Shown: positions 1 to 9,369 of the stretch, piece by piece
Position numbering within the stretch: position 1 is the first letter of the stretch
How the letters are laid out: each line of letters begins with the position of its first letter
NCBI GenBank assembly: GCA_024691305.1
Contig: JAILNS010000005.1
Coordinates: forward strand, 62,001 to 126,000
From: Lachnospiraceae bacterium
GTDB lineage: Bacteria > Bacillota > Clostridia > Lachnospirales > Lachnospiraceae
Direction: 5' to 3'
DNA: 64,000 nt
Program-made: the position numbers and the translations under genes
The notes under the pieces: generated by a model
What the model was told of the DNA's origin: nothing
Databases searched by the model: none
Seen by the model: only the letters and a program-made list of their open reading frames with translations

Positions 1-715
1 GATCGATATTCTCCATGTTACATACAGTGATCGCCGTATCGTTTGAGTCTCTTATAACCTCATACTCTATCTCCTTGTATCCGCGGACGGATTTCTCTAT
101 GAGCACCTGATGAACTGGAGACAGTTCCAGCGCATTCTTTAATATCTCCTTTAATTCCTTATCGTCATCGGCAAACCCGCCGCCGGTACCTCCAAGCGTA
201 AAAGCAGGTCTTGCAACAACAGGGTATCCTATATGTTCTGCTGCTTTAAGACCTTCATCTATCGAATGGACGGTTTCGGAAGGCAGTATCGGCTCTCCTA
301 TTTCGATACACAGTTCCTTAAACAGTTCCCTGTCTTCCGCGCGGTCTATACTCTCAAAATCCGTTCCAAGAAGTTCTGTCCTGCATTCCGCCAAAACACC
401 CTTGGATGACAATTTCATCGCAAGGTTTAGCCCTGTCTGTCCGCCTATTCCGGGCAGGATCGCATCGGGCCTTTCGTGTCTTACGATCTTGGCAAGATAC
501 TCCAGAGTAAGAGGTTCCATATAAACCTTGTCTGCGATCGAAGGATCTGTCATGATCGTGGCGGGATTGGAATTACACAGCACTACCTCGTATCCCTCTT
601 CTTTGAGTGCCAGACATGCCTGTGTGCCCGCGTAATCAAATTCGGCAGCCTGACCTATAACTATGGGCCCCGATCCGATCACAAGTATCTTATGAATATC
701 CTGTCTTTTAGGCAT
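1..715 (-). CDS. carB: carbamoyl-phosphate synthase large subunit, N-terminal part
   Basis: This is the first 238 codons of the large subunit of carbamoyl-phosphate synthase, which makes carbamoyl phosphate from bicarbonate, ATP and the ammonia released by CarA, for pyrimidine and arginine synthesis. The start reads [16 protein letters not shown], followed by the ATP-grasp preATP region ([13 protein letters not shown]) and the Gly-rich [10 protein letters not shown] stretch of the first carboxyphosphate domain. The gene runs off the left edge. Its ATG at 713-715 overlaps the last 8 bases of carA and has a GGAGG at 724-728, inside carA, so the two subunits are probably translationally coupled. 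Confidence 0.96.
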   Translation of the reverse strand, partial: MPKRQDIHKILVIGSGPIVIGQAAEFDYAGTQACLALKEEGYEVVLCNSNPATIMTDPSIADKVYMEPLTLEYLAKIVRHERPDAILPGIGGQTGLNLAMKLSSKGVLAECRTELLGTDFESIDRAEDRELFKELCIEIGEPILPSETVHSIDEGLKAAEHIGYPVVARPAFTLGGTGGGFADDDKELKEILKNALELSPVHQVLIEKSVRGYKEIEYEVIRDSNDTAITVCNMENID

Positions 716-1805
716 TGTCTTTTCCTCCGCTCATGAGTCCTATAAACCTTTCAAAAAGGTATATACTGTCTTCCGGTCCCGGAGCACTCTCGGGATGATA
801 CTGGATCCCGAACGAGGGGTCCGATTCATGCTCAATACCTTCTATAGTATTATCGAGCAGATTTAAATGAGTGGCGATAAGCCCGGTTCCCTCCATGCTC
901 TTATCATCGACCGCATATGAATGATTCTGGGACGTGATATCCACACGCCCGCTTTTTAGGTCCTTGACCGGATGGTTACCGCCCCTGTGTCCGAACTTGA
1001 GTTTATATGTACGTGCCCCGTATGAGAGCGCAAGTATCTGGTGCCCGAGGCATATCCCGAATATCGGATAGCGCCCGTGTAATTTCCTGACCAGGTCTAT
1101 GGTTTCGGGAACATCGGTGGGATCACCCGGTCCGTTTGACAAAAAAATACCGTCCGGATGATAAGATTCCACTGTGTCGATATCTGTATCATAAGGGACA
1201 AGCGTTACTCTGCATCCAAACGAATTGAGGCTCCGTATGATGTTGTGCTTAATGCCGCAGTCTACGGCCACTACATGAAATCGTTCCCTGCCCGGTTCGC
1301 ACTTATACTCCCGTATCTTGCCGGTACTCACTCTCTTTACCTGATCGGTCCTAAGATTCTGTTTATCAGGATATTTATCTTCAGGGACATTCTCTTCACC
1401 CGCACCGGTTATAAATGCCTTACAGCTTCCGTACTCCCTTATCTTTCTTGTAAGGGCTCTGGTATCTATTCCATACAACCCTGCTATATCGTATTTTTCC
1501 ATATGATCGGAAAGGGTGCTTATACATCTGAAATTAGACGGTTCATCATTGTAATCCCTGACTATTAGTGCACCTATAGACGGAACATATGTCTCATTAT
1601 CATCCGCATTAATCCCGTAGTTACCTATTATCGGATATGTCATGACCACAGCCTGGTCGGTATATGACGGATCTGATATTATCTCCTGGTATCCGACCAT
1701 CGAGGTATTGAAAACAAGTTCCAGAAGCTTTTCACCGGGGCTCCCGAAAGAATATCCGGTATATTCCGTGCCGTCTTCCAATATGAGTTTTCGTCTGGTT
1801 TTCAT
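708..1805 (-). CDS. carA: carbamoyl-phosphate synthase small (glutaminase) subunit
   Basis: The 365-residue product hydrolyses glutamine and channels ammonia to CarB. The N-terminal half is the small-subunit domain ([24 protein letters not shown]). The C-terminal half is a class I glutamine amidotransferase with the nucleophile elbow GICLGHQI and the His-Glu pair in [12 protein letters not shown]. Length is normal for the family. It lies directly upstream of carB with an 8-bp overlap. purF lies 46 bp upstream on the same strand, so purine and pyrimidine genes may share transcription here. Confidence 0.97.
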   Translation of the reverse strand: MKTRRKLILEDGTEYTGYSFGSPGEKLLELVFNTSMVGYQEIISDPSYTDQAVVMTYPIIGNYGINADDNETYVPSIGALIVRDYNDEPSNFRCISTLSDHMEKYDIAGLYGIDTRALTRKIREYGSCKAFITGAGEENVPEDKYPDKQNLRTDQVKRVSTGKIREYKCEPGRERFHVVAVDCGIKHNIIRSLNSFGCRVTLVPYDTDIDTVESYHPDGIFLSNGPGDPTDVPETIDLVRKLHGRYPIFGICLGHQILALSYGARTYKLKFGHRGGNHPVKDLKSGRVDITSQNHSYAVDDKSMEGTGLIATHLNLLDNTIEGIEHESDPSFGIQYHPESAPGPEDSIYLFERFIGLMSGGKDNA

Positions 1806-1851
1806 TTATATGCCTTTCGTATGAACACTTAAATATCGCTTAGGTTAGCAT

Positions 1852-3243
1852 TTATCCCTGCGTTTTTACTTCTGTGGGGTATATTCCGTCAAAACATGCC
1901 TTACATAACGGCAGGTCTCCGGTCATCTCTGACAGGTCCTCTATACGCATATATCCAAGAGAATCCGCACCGATCATCTTGCATATCCCGTCTACGGACA
2001 TATGATCTGCAATGAGCTGGCTGTTATCCGATACATCCGTACCATAATAACACGGATGTAAGAACGGAGGTGAACAAATTCTCACATGCACCTGTGTTGC
2101 TCCCGCACTTCTAAGCATCGAAATAAGATTTGCGATCGTCGTTCCCCTGACTATCGAATCATCGATGAGAACCATCCTCTTTCCCCTGACAACATCAGCT
2201 ATCACATTTAATTTCATATGTACCGCGGATTCACGTTCCTCTTTGGTAGGTTTGATGAAGGTTCTCCCGACATAACTGTTTTTATGAAACGCCTGTACAT
2301 AAGGAATATTTGCCTCATCCGCATACCCCATGGCAGCAGTGAGGCCGGATTCCGGAACTCCCGCAACTATATCCGCTTCAACAGGATAGGCTTTGGACAG
2401 CGCACGGCCTGCACTGTATCTGGAGTTGTACACACTGACTTTATCTATCGTGGAATCGAGCCTTGCAAAATAGATATATTCAAAAATACAATGTGCATGT
2501 TCGGATTCCGAAGTACAAAGTTCCGTATCAGAGCGTATTCCCTTATCGGATATCGTAATTATCTCTCCCGGATTTATATCCCTGATAAACTCTCCGCCGA
2601 CCGCACTTATAGCGCAGTCCTCGCTGGATATTACATAACCGTCTCCTATCCTTCCTATACACAACGGCTTAAGTCCCTGAGGATCTCTTAGGGCTACAAG
2701 TTTGCGTGGGCTCATTATTATCAGTGCATATCCGCCTTCTAGTATCGGAACCGCCTGCTTAACAGCTTCTTCAACCGAGCCTGTTTTTGCTCTGAGACGT
2801 GCGATAAGAGTAGCCACAACTTCGGAATCGGATGTTGCGCTGAATACACTGCCTTCTTTAAAAAGCCTTTCCTTTATGTCTATAGCATTGACTATATTTC
2901 CGTTATGGACAAGCGCAAGAGTTCCTTTAAGATACTGAAATGCCATGGGCTGAGCATTACGGACATCACTTCCGCCGAAAGTGGAATATCTGACATGTCC
3001 GACTCCTATGTTTCCCTTTAGTTCTTCAAGTTTATGCTCCGCAAAAACCTCGGATACCAGTCCTCTGTTTTTATATATGCATATATTCCCGGGTTCTCCG
3101 CTGCTGTCACATACAGCGATCCCGGCCGCTTCCTGTCCTCTGTGCTGAAGAGCGGTCAGTCCGTAATAAATATCTTTGGATACATCCTTATCGTTTCGGC
3201 GCCATATGCCGAATACGCCACACTCTTCCCTGATCTCGTCCAT
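1852..3243 (-). CDS. purF: amidophosphoribosyltransferase
   Basis: This enzyme catalyses the first committed step of purine synthesis, PRPP plus glutamine to phosphoribosylamine. The 463-residue protein starts MDEIREECGVFGIW, so a seven-residue propeptide is expected to be cleaved to expose Cys8 as the N-terminal glutaminase nucleophile. The PRPP-binding loop is VLIDDSIVRGTT. Cysteines in HAHCIFEY, HPCYYG and LPLCKACF match the positions that bind the 4Fe-4S cluster in Bacillus subtilis PurF, so this is the oxygen-sensitive, propeptide-bearing type. The leader upstream holds a terminator/antiterminator pair (listed separately). Confidence 0.97.
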   Translation of the reverse strand: MDEIREECGVFGIWRRNDKDVSKDIYYGLTALQHRGQEAAGIAVCDSSGEPGNICIYKNRGLVSEVFAEHKLEELKGNIGVGHVRYSTFGGSDVRNAQPMAFQYLKGTLALVHNGNIVNAIDIKERLFKEGSVFSATSDSEVVATLIARLRAKTGSVEEAVKQAVPILEGGYALIIMSPRKLVALRDPQGLKPLCIGRIGDGYVISSEDCAISAVGGEFIRDINPGEIITISDKGIRSDTELCTSESEHAHCIFEYIYFARLDSTIDKVSVYNSRYSAGRALSKAYPVEADIVAGVPESGLTAAMGYADEANIPYVQAFHKNSYVGRTFIKPTKEERESAVHMKLNVIADVVRGKRMVLIDDSIVRGTTIANLISMLRSAGATQVHVRICSPPFLHPCYYGTDVSDNSQLIADHMSVDGICKMIGADSLGYMRIEDLSEMTGDLPLCKACFDGIYPTEVKTQG

Positions 3244-3302
3244 AAATTACCCCTTTTGGCAACCGGTTTAGGTCATCTGCTGTGATGACCGATGTATTAT
3301 GC

Positions 3303-3348
3303 AAAAAAAAAGACACTCCGACCTTGCGGTCGAAGCGCCTTTGCTTCG
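3303..3348 (-). promoter_or_regulatory. putative transcriptional attenuator in the purF leader
   Basis: Read on the minus strand, bases 3339-3328 pair with 3323-3312 as a 12-bp stem (three G-U pairs) closed by a GCAA tetraloop, followed at once by nine U (3311-3303): an intrinsic terminator lying between the promoter and purF. Bases 3348-3343 (CGAAGC) can instead pair perfectly with 3336-3331 (GCTTCG), which are part of the terminator's 5' arm, so the two hairpins exclude each other. This is the usual architecture of an attenuator. The ligand or protein that would switch it is unknown; no known purine riboswitch core was recognised. Confidence 0.7.
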
Positions 3349-3357
3349 TTCATAAAT

Positions 3358-3386
3358 AATTTATTATTTTACCCCATGTTTGTCAA
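3358..3386 (-). promoter_or_regulatory. sigma-A-type promoter for purF
   Basis: On the minus strand a perfect -35 box TTGACA (3386-3381) is separated by 17 bp from TAAATT (3363-3358). Transcription would begin near 3351, immediately before the attenuator hairpins, giving a leader of about 110 nt. Confidence 0.6.
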
Positions 3387-3395
3387 GGTATCGTG

Positions 3396-3424
3396 TTGAC
3401 ATAGCGTTAAAAAAATTGTAGTAT
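3396..3424 (+). promoter_or_regulatory. sigma-A-type promoter for the perR-like gene
   Basis: TTGACA at 3396-3401 is followed after 17 bp by TAGTAT at 3419-3424. The expected start, around 3431, falls inside the palindrome at 3429-3443. The purF promoter runs divergently from the same intergenic region. Confidence 0.6.
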
Positions 3425-3428
3425 AAAA

Positions 3429-3443
3429 CAGTAATCATTACTG
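3429..3443. promoter_or_regulatory. Per/Fur-box-like palindrome, probable autoregulatory operator
   Basis: CAGTAATCATTACTG is a perfect 7-1-7 inverted repeat whose core TAATnATTA matches the centre of the known PerR/Fur box (TTATAATNATTATAA). It sits across the predicted transcription start of the perR-like gene, where binding would block transcription. Confidence 0.65.
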
Positions 3444-3459
3444 ATTTTGAGAGGTGGAT

Positions 3460-3846
3460 ATGTCACTTAAATATTCACGCCAGAGAGAGGCGATAAAACA
3501 ATTTATGATGACCCGCAAGGATCATCCCACTGCGGATACGGTTTATATGAATATCCGCAATGAGTTTCCCAATATCTCGCTCGGAACGGTATATCGTAAT
3601 CTTCAGCTTCTTACCGATATCGGAGAACTTCAGAAGATAAGAGTCGGCGATGGTCTCGATCACTTCGATGCCGACACAAGTCTTCATTATCATTTTTACT
3701 GCAATAAATGCGGTGCCGTTATCGATATGAACATGGATTCCATTGAAGAGATCAACGACATAGCGTCCAAGACTTTCGACGGCATAATAGAATCTCACAA
3801 TCTGACTTTTTCGGGTATATGCGGAAGCTGCATTCCCAAATCGTAA
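3460..3846 (+). CDS. perR: Fur-family peroxide-responsive repressor (PerR-like)
   Basis: This is a 128-residue Fur-family metalloregulator: winged helix in the first 80 residues (TADTVYMNIRNEFPNISLGTVYRN), then a dimerisation/metal region. DHFDADTSLHYHF supplies the His/Asp ligands of the regulatory metal site. HFYCNKCGAV and GICGSC give two CxxC pairs for the structural zinc. I take ATG 3460 as the start (AGAGG five bases upstream) rather than the in-frame GTG at 3454. The pairing with rubrerythrin just downstream favours PerR over Fur or Zur, but the paralogue cannot be settled from motifs alone. Confidence 0.85.
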   Translation: MSLKYSRQREAIKQFMMTRKDHPTADTVYMNIRNEFPNISLGTVYRNLQLLTDIGELQKIRVGDGLDHFDADTSLHYHFYCNKCGAVIDMNMDSIEEINDIASKTFDGIIESHNLTFSGICGSCIPKS

Positions 3847-3922
3847 GTCAAATGATTATATTTGGAACCTTTCGGTTCTCTTATAATAAAACAGTTAACA
3901 TGTATTAAGGAGGGAATTTAAA

Positions 3923-4507
3923 ATGAAATTTGTATGTACCGTATGCGGATATATCTATGAAGGTGATGCACCCCCCGCTGAATGTCCCGTATGTAAGGCT
4001 CCTGCCGATAAGTTCAAACCCGTTGAAGGTGAACTTACTCTTGCTGCAGAGCATGAATTTGGGATCTATGCAAAAACAGTAAAAAACAATCCCGATGTCA
4101 GCGAAGAAGACAAGAAATATATCTTCGAACAGCTTAAGGCTAACTTTAACGGCGAGTGCTCGGAAGTCGGAATGTATCTTTGCATGGCACGTATCGCACA
4201 TAGAGAAGGCTATCCCGAAATCGGTCTTTACTGGGAAAAAGCAGCATACGAAGAGGCAGAACATGCAGCTAAGTTTGCAGAACTTTTAGGTTCAGACCTT
4301 GAGCCCAATATGACAGCTTCAACAAAAGACAATCTTGCATGGAGAGTTGACTGTGAGTTCGGTGCAACACAGGGTAAGGTAGACCTTGCATCATGCGCTA
4401 AGAAGAACGGTCTGGATGCTATCCATGATACGGTTCATGAAATGGCAAGAGACGAGGCAAGACATGGTAAGGCTCTTAAGGGTCTGCTTGAAAGATATTT
4501 TAAATAA
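3923..4507 (+). CDS. rbr: reverse rubrerythrin (rubredoxin domain first)
   Basis: This 194-residue non-haem iron protein is expected to reduce hydrogen peroxide (and oxygen) in anaerobes. The rubredoxin-type FeS4 site is at the N-terminus (Cys5, Cys8, Cys21, Cys24), followed by a ferritin-like diiron domain with [18 protein letters not shown] and [11 protein letters not shown]. This order is the reverse of classical rubrerythrin and matches the clostridial revRbr type. It follows perR by 76 bp on the same strand, has an AAGGAGGG ribosome site and ends before a strong hairpin. Confidence 0.95.
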   Translation: MKFVCTVCGYIYEGDAPPAECPVCKAPADKFKPVEGELTLAAEHEFGIYAKTVKNNPDVSEEDKKYIFEQLKANFNGECSEVGMYLCMARIAHREGYPEIGLYWEKAAYEEAEHAAKFAELLGSDLEPNMTASTKDNLAWRVDCEFGATQGKVDLASCAKKNGLDAIHDTVHEMARDEARHGKALKGLLERYFK

Positions 4508-4539
4508 GCATAAACCGGCTCCTACATAAACGGAAAAGC

Positions 4540-4573
4540 AAACTGCGGTAATGTGTACACATTACCGCAGTTT
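4540..4573. terminator. bidirectional terminator between rubrerythrin and the YfcC transporter gene
   Basis: A perfect 16-bp stem (4540-4555 with 4558-4573) closes a TA loop between two convergent genes. The downstream plus-strand flank is T-rich but interrupted (GTATTTATATTTC), and the minus-strand flank contains CTTTT, so it can serve both directions. Confidence 0.75.
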
Positions 4574-4633
4574 GTATTTATATTTCTATACCTATTCTGT
4601 CCTAAACGATCATGTCTTTGATCCGGTCACATC

Positions 4634-6043
4634 TTAAAACGGTCCGTATCCAATATGCACTGCTACAACAAGGAATACAAGCGAGATAACAACCCACATC
4701 ACAAATACCGGAAGCAGGAACTTGACCCATTTTCCGAAAGGAACCTTACATATCGCAAGTGCAGCAAGAACTTCTCCTCCGGTAGGCGAAAGAACATTTG
4801 TAAAGGCATCGCCGAGCTGATAAGCCAGGACGGCCGTCTGTCTGGTTATTCCCGTTGAGTCCGCGAGCGGGACCATAAGAGGCATCGTAACAGTTGCCTG
4901 TGCCGATCCGGACGGAACTATGACGTTAAATATTTCATGGAAAACGAACATTCCGCAGGCCATCAGATTATCGGGAAGCGAACTTAATCCCTTAGCCAGC
5001 GCATGAAGGATCGTATCCATCACATTTGCTTCCTCTAACAGATATATAGCCGAATTGGCAAGGCCTATCATAAAGCAGGGCAAGAGCATCTCCTTACTGC
5101 CCTTTACAAACTGTCTGCAGATCTCACTCGGTGAAAGACCGCCTACAGCACCGCATATGATACCTGTAAGAAGAAATATCGCCGATAATTCATCCACATA
5201 AAATCCGGCCTTGATCACACCGATCACCGCAGCCACGATCCCGATCAGAAAAACCGCTATGACTCCTATCTGTCTTCCCTTAAGTTTGGGGATGACTTCC
5301 AGGTTCAACTTCTTATCCTGATTCTTCTCCTGATCGTATATATAAGTACCGCTTAACTTGGGATTTTTCTTTATCAGCCTGGCATACCATACCACATAAG
5401 CAATGGTAACTATTTCAAGAACTATAAACAGGACTACCCGAAGACCCATCCCCGAAAAAACAGGAAGGCCTGCTATTGTCTGGGCTGTTCCTATGGTGAA
5501 CGTATTGGTTATGCCGCCGCCGTATCCTATTGCAGCCGCCATAAAAATTATACCGACCGCGGTAAGGGAATCAAACCCTGCAGTTATACAGCATGCAAGC
5601 ACGAGTGGAACGAATACGAGAAACTCCTCAAAGTTACCGCAAAAAGCAGATCCGCATCCAAACATTATCATAAGTATCGGGATCATGATCAGTTCTTTGC
5701 CCTGTATCTTTTTCATGATATTGGCTATCGCAACATTGAGTGCTCCGGTACCGTTTATGATCCCGAACATGCCTCCTATGATAAGAAGGAAAAAGATCAC
5801 ATATGACGCATTCTGAAGCCCCAGAGTAAAAGACATGAACAGATCTTCCAATCCTGCCGGAGTTCTTTCGATATATGTAAAACTCTCCGGGTCGATGATC
5901 TCTATTCCTATGCTCTCATCGGTAACTTTCGAATAACTGCCCGCAGGTATTACATACGTTGCAATAGCACACAGTACTACAACTATTACCAGCAAAAGCA
6001 TGGGATGCATCGTTGATTTTTTAGTGTTTTCCGATTCTCCCAT
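4634..6043 (-). CDS. YfcC/DcuC-family membrane transporter
   Basis: The 469-residue polytopic membrane protein resembles the YfcC branch of the DcuC superfamily, which carries C4-dicarboxylates, amino acids or related anions. Visible features are an N-terminal membrane segment ending CAIATYVIPAGSYSK, two similar halves, and conserved polar loops such as GCGSAFCGNFEEF and IVPSGSAQATVTMPLMVP. Substrate cannot be read from the sequence. It begins 11 bp after the HD-GYP receptor gene on the same strand, so the receptor may control or sense the transported compound. Confidence 0.85.
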   Translation of the reverse strand: MGESENTKKSTMHPMLLLVIVVVLCAIATYVIPAGSYSKVTDESIGIEIIDPESFTYIERTPAGLEDLFMSFTLGLQNASYVIFFLLIIGGMFGIINGTGALNVAIANIMKKIQGKELIMIPILMIMFGCGSAFCGNFEEFLVFVPLVLACCITAGFDSLTAVGIIFMAAAIGYGGGITNTFTIGTAQTIAGLPVFSGMGLRVVLFIVLEIVTIAYVVWYARLIKKNPKLSGTYIYDQEKNQDKKLNLEVIPKLKGRQIGVIAVFLIGIVAAVIGVIKAGFYVDELSAIFLLTGIICGAVGGLSPSEICRQFVKGSKEMLLPCFMIGLANSAIYLLEEANVMDTILHALAKGLSSLPDNLMACGMFVFHEIFNVIVPSGSAQATVTMPLMVPLADSTGITRQTAVLAYQLGDAFTNVLSPTGGEVLAALAICKVPFGKWVKFLLPVFVMWVVISLVFLVVAVHIGYGPF

Positions 6044-6054
6044 TATGTCTCCTC

Positions 6055-9000
6055 CTAATCCTCATCATCACTGTTTCCGAATCCGAGGCTCTTCATGAAT
6101 TCCTCGTTTTTCTTTTTCAGTTCTTCCTTTGACTCTTTCTCGTTTATTTCTTCTTTTTCCTGTTTTTCTTTTTTCTTCTTATTGACCTTCTCTTTTATCG
6201 TAACCTCTACCTGCTCCTTGTCAAGTTTGTTCTCATTTGCAAGTTCAACCAAAGCATCAACGACTTCTTCATCAAGCTGTGTGCCCTTTACGCGCTCAAG
6301 CTCTGCGATAACATCGGACAGAAGCATCTGTTTACGATACGGCCTTGTTGAATACATGGCATCAAATGTATCTGCCACAGCTATAAGACGTGCTACCTCG
6401 GGAATATCCTGACCTTTAAGGCCTCTCGGATATCCTCTTCCGTCAAGTCTTTCGTGATGATATCCGGCGCCCAGCGCAAGGTTCGGTCCTATATCGACAT
6501 CCGCAAGAAGCTGCTCTCCAACTTCCGCATGTTTCTTCATGATCATATATTCTTCATCATTAAGCCGTTCCGTTTTGTTTAATATCGCATCGGGTATATT
6601 GATCTTTCCTATATCATGTACAAGAGCTATATGATATATCTCGTCTATCTGCTCTCTGGTATATCCCCTCTTTTCTGCCAGTTTTTCGGCTATCATCCTT
6701 GAATAGTGAGCTACTCTGAACGAATGACCCTGATTTCTGGTATCTCTTAAGTCAACACACTTTGCAAATGTATGCATGATCTGATCGATGAATTCCCTGT
6801 CTTCTTCCTGCTTCTGCAAAAGAGCCTGGGTCCTTCGCTGGAAGTGTTTCCAAATGAAAAATGCTACGGCAAGTACACTTATCGCCATAAACAATACCCA
6901 GAAGATCAGGTTCTCATATATCGAAGACTCCTTGACGATCGTGATGGAATCCGTCTTTTCGATCTCGCCGGTCTTATTGTTTAAGACATTTAAATGGAAT
7001 GTATATCTGCCTCCGTCAAGGTTCGTATAACTTACCGTAGTAAGATCCTGCTTGGTAGTATTTATAGGTTCTTTGTCAAACCCCTCAAGCCAGTAGCTGA
7101 CTCTGGGATTACCCAGACCGTATGTAAGAACATAAGCATTTACGTCAAGCCTCTTACTTCCTGCAGGTATAAGTATGTTTGAATCTGCAGGAACATTTAT
7201 CTGTCTGTCATCAACCCTTACGGTAGGAATGGAAAGCAGTATTGAATCGGTATTGGTTTCCTCCGAATCTATATCAACCTTACATACACCGGTTGTACCT
7301 GCTATGTACAGATATCCGTCATCTGTTATATGGCTTCTTGAATTACCGGTGGATATATAAGGAAGACCGCTCTTGGTATTATAGAAACTGTATTCGATAT
7401 CCCCGTTTGCCATAAGCTGTGAAGCCTTGGTTATATATATACCGTTTGAAGAAAGGACCCATGCACCGTCTTCGTTGTCAAAATATATATCGTAGTTGTT
7501 CGAATACGGAAAATTGGTGACGGCATATGCTTTCCCTTCCTTCATATATTCGATCGAATTTGAAGTAATCAGCCAGTATACATCTCTTGCGGGATCATAT
7601 TTTATACGCATTACGACACCGCTTGTAAGGCCGTCTTCAAACCCTATACGCGATACCTTATTACCATCGATAACATATATCCCGTCACCGTCACTTCCAA
7701 GATACAATTTACCGTCCGTTGTCTCTTCGACCGAAAGGATCTCTTCGGTATTTATACCGTTGTCTTTTCCGTAATGGGCCGAAACCTTACCGTTATCTAC
7801 TATAAACAGACCGTTACTTGTGGCGGCAGCCATGCTTCCGTCGCTTCGCTGCATCACCGCCCTGATCCTGGTAGATTCAAGACCCTTATCGGCGTTATAG
7901 CACTGCGTTTCTCCGGTTTTGGGATCATAAGATACCAGACCGTAATCTCCGTATGTACATAACCAGACTTTGCCGTCACGGTCATTTTTGATACAGCGTA
8001 TACGGATATCTTTGAGCATTTCGGTAAGATCGTTCTCTACTGTTTTATATGTTTTATTATCAACTATGGTAAGTCCGTTATCGGTGGCAAGATACAGTTC
8101 ATCCCCGTTTAAACATGTGGAGTTTACGACCATGTTTTCCAGTCCTGCCAGCGCGCTTATATCGGTAAAACGGTCGGGAACAAGTTTCATTACACCCTGT
8201 CTGGTGGATGTAAACCACAGGTTTCCTTCATGATCCAGCATGATATTTCCGATCGAGTTATTCATCGGTATATCCGTAAGTTCATGATATTTATCATTAC
8301 TGTCAAAGTATCCCACACCATTGGTCGAAGCTACCCAGAGTTTATTATCCACTTCCAAAAGATCATTGATATTACGCTGAGGTTCGGTTGAAAGCCTTTG
8401 AGTTACCTTCATACTTTCACCAAACTGAACGGTCAGGATCTCTGCCCCGACTGTACCCATATACAGGACTCCGCTGTCCTCATTGTCGGGGTATATCGAG
8501 TTTACTGCATCCTCACCGAATTCCTCGGGGTTATAATATGCGCTTATCCTTAAACTGTCTACGGTAAAGACAGCACCGTTTAAGGTAAGACCATAAATAT
8601 TACCTGCGCTGTCCTTGACAAGATCTGTTATATATTCGGTATTTATCTGTGGATCGTCTATAGGATGAAGCTTTAGCATCTCATGATCGACATAAGCCAT
8701 TCCCTGAGTGGTAGCGACTAAGATATTTCCATCATTATCTTCCAAAAGAGCCCTGATGGAATGGGATTTGAGTTCATTGACCCTGCCGTAAGCCGTAATA
8801 TTACCATGGTCATACAGGGCAAGACCATTTTCGTTGGTACCTATCCATATTCTTTCCTTGGAATCGGTACATAAGCTGAATACGCTCGATATACCTGAAG
8901 AAGAATCAAATCTGTAGAAAGAAGATCCGTCGTAACGGATGAATCCGCTATAACCGCCAAGCCAGATAAAGCCGTCGCTGCTCTGGATTATGGCATTTGC

Positions 9001-9195
9001 TTCGGATGTCGGAAGCCCGTTTGTAGAGTCATACAAAATCGCAGTATAATCGCTGCCGCTGCCCAGAATATCACGGTCCTCACCTGCGGCTGCCGCACTC
9101 GGGATAACATCAAGCCCGCTTATTGCAAGTCCGATAAGTACACTTAGAATCAAACAAAGAGTCGTCTTTACCCTAGTACTTATGATATTATTCAT
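6055..9195 (-). CDS. membrane receptor: two-component propeller, Y_Y_Y domain and HD-GYP phosphodiesterase
   Basis: The start is taken at 9193-9195 (GGGGAG six bases upstream), giving 1046 residues. After a hydrophobic N-terminus come about a dozen regulator-propeller repeats (DGFIWLGGYSGFIRYDG, RIWIGTNENGLALYD), then a Y_Y_Y-like domain, a membrane helix near 780-800 and a cytoplasmic HD-GYP domain: HSFRVAHYS, HDIGKINIPD and YHHERLDGRGYPRGL with intact metal ligands and GYP motif. HD-GYP enzymes hydrolyse cyclic di-GMP. The propeller/Y_Y_Y sensor is usually joined to histidine kinases (as in Bacteroides hybrid systems), so this receptor should turn extracellular ligand binding directly into c-di-GMP breakdown. 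It ends in a highly charged Lys/Glu tail. Confidence 0.9.
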   Translation of the reverse strand: MNNIISTRVKTTLCLILSVLIGLAISGLDVIPSAAAAGEDRDILGSGSDYTAILYDSTNGLPTSEANAIIQSSDGFIWLGGYSGFIRYDGSSFYRFDSSSGISSVFSLCTDSKERIWIGTNENGLALYDHGNITAYGRVNELKSHSIRALLEDNDGNILVATTQGMAYVDHEMLKLHPIDDPQINTEYITDLVKDSAGNIYGLTLNGAVFTVDSLRISAYYNPEEFGEDAVNSIYPDNEDSGVLYMGTVGAEILTVQFGESMKVTQRLSTEPQRNINDLLEVDNKLWVASTNGVGYFDSNDKYHELTDIPMNNSIGNIMLDHEGNLWFTSTRQGVMKLVPDRFTDISALAGLENMVVNSTCLNGDELYLATDNGLTIVDNKTYKTVENDLTEMLKDIRIRCIKNDRDGKVWLCTYGDYGLVSYDPKTGETQCYNADKGLESTRIRAVMQRSDGSMAAATSNGLFIVDNGKVSAHYGKDNGINTEEILSVEETTDGKLYLGSDGDGIYVIDGNKVSRIGFEDGLTSGVVMRIKYDPARDVYWLITSNSIEYMKEGKAYAVTNFPYSNNYDIYFDNEDGAWVLSSNGIYITKASQLMANGDIEYSFYNTKSGLPYISTGNSRSHITDDGYLYIAGTTGVCKVDIDSEETNTDSILLSIPTVRVDDRQINVPADSNILIPAGSKRLDVNAYVLTYGLGNPRVSYWLEGFDKEPINTTKQDLTTVSYTNLDGGRYTFHLNVLNNKTGEIEKTDSITIVKESSIYENLIFWVLFMAISVLAVAFFIWKHFQRRTQALLQKQEEDREFIDQIMHTFAKCVDLRDTRNQGHSFRVAHYSRMIAEKLAEKRGYTREQIDEIYHIALVHDIGKINIPDAILNKTERLNDEEYMIMKKHAEVGEQLLADVDIGPNLALGAGYHHERLDGRGYPRGLKGQDIPEVARLIAVADTFDAMYSTRPYRKQMLLSDVIAELERVKGTQLDEEVVDALVELANENKLDKEQVEVTIKEKVNKKKKEKQEKEEINEKESKEELKKKNEEFMKSLGFGNSDDED

Positions 9196-9276
9196 CTTCC
9201 ACTCCCCTGTTTTAGAATACTCCCAAACATTTTTATGATAACACATTTTTGTACTAAATTGTATATCTGCCTGCGG

Positions 9277-9360
9277 TCTCTATTCAACACGCTGCGGTTT
9301 CCATTCAGCACGCTGCGCCCTCTATTCAACACCCCGCAGCCTCTATCCAAAGTCCATATT
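9277..9360. repeat. 21-bp degenerate tandem repeat, about four copies
   Basis: Units begin at 9277, 9298, 9319 and 9340; the first three share the pattern YCTATTCAACACSCYGCG and the fourth is decayed. The 322-bp gap between the HD-GYP gene start (9195) and the ABC ATPase gene stop (9518) holds only this repeat and a terminator. The array lies upstream of the HD-GYP gene. A minus-strand open frame through it reads as VLNR-type repeats but has no convincing coding character. Confidence 0.7.
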
Positions 9361-9369
9361 CCGGAATAC

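Noticed and set aside
3312-3339. Plus-strand reading of the purF leader hairpin as a terminator
   Set aside because: On the plus strand the stem is not followed by an adequate T run and no upstream plus-strand gene needs it.
3864-3878. Small GAACC/GGTTC hairpin between perR and rubrerythrin
   Set aside because: Only a 5-bp stem with an interrupted T run; too weak to call a terminator.
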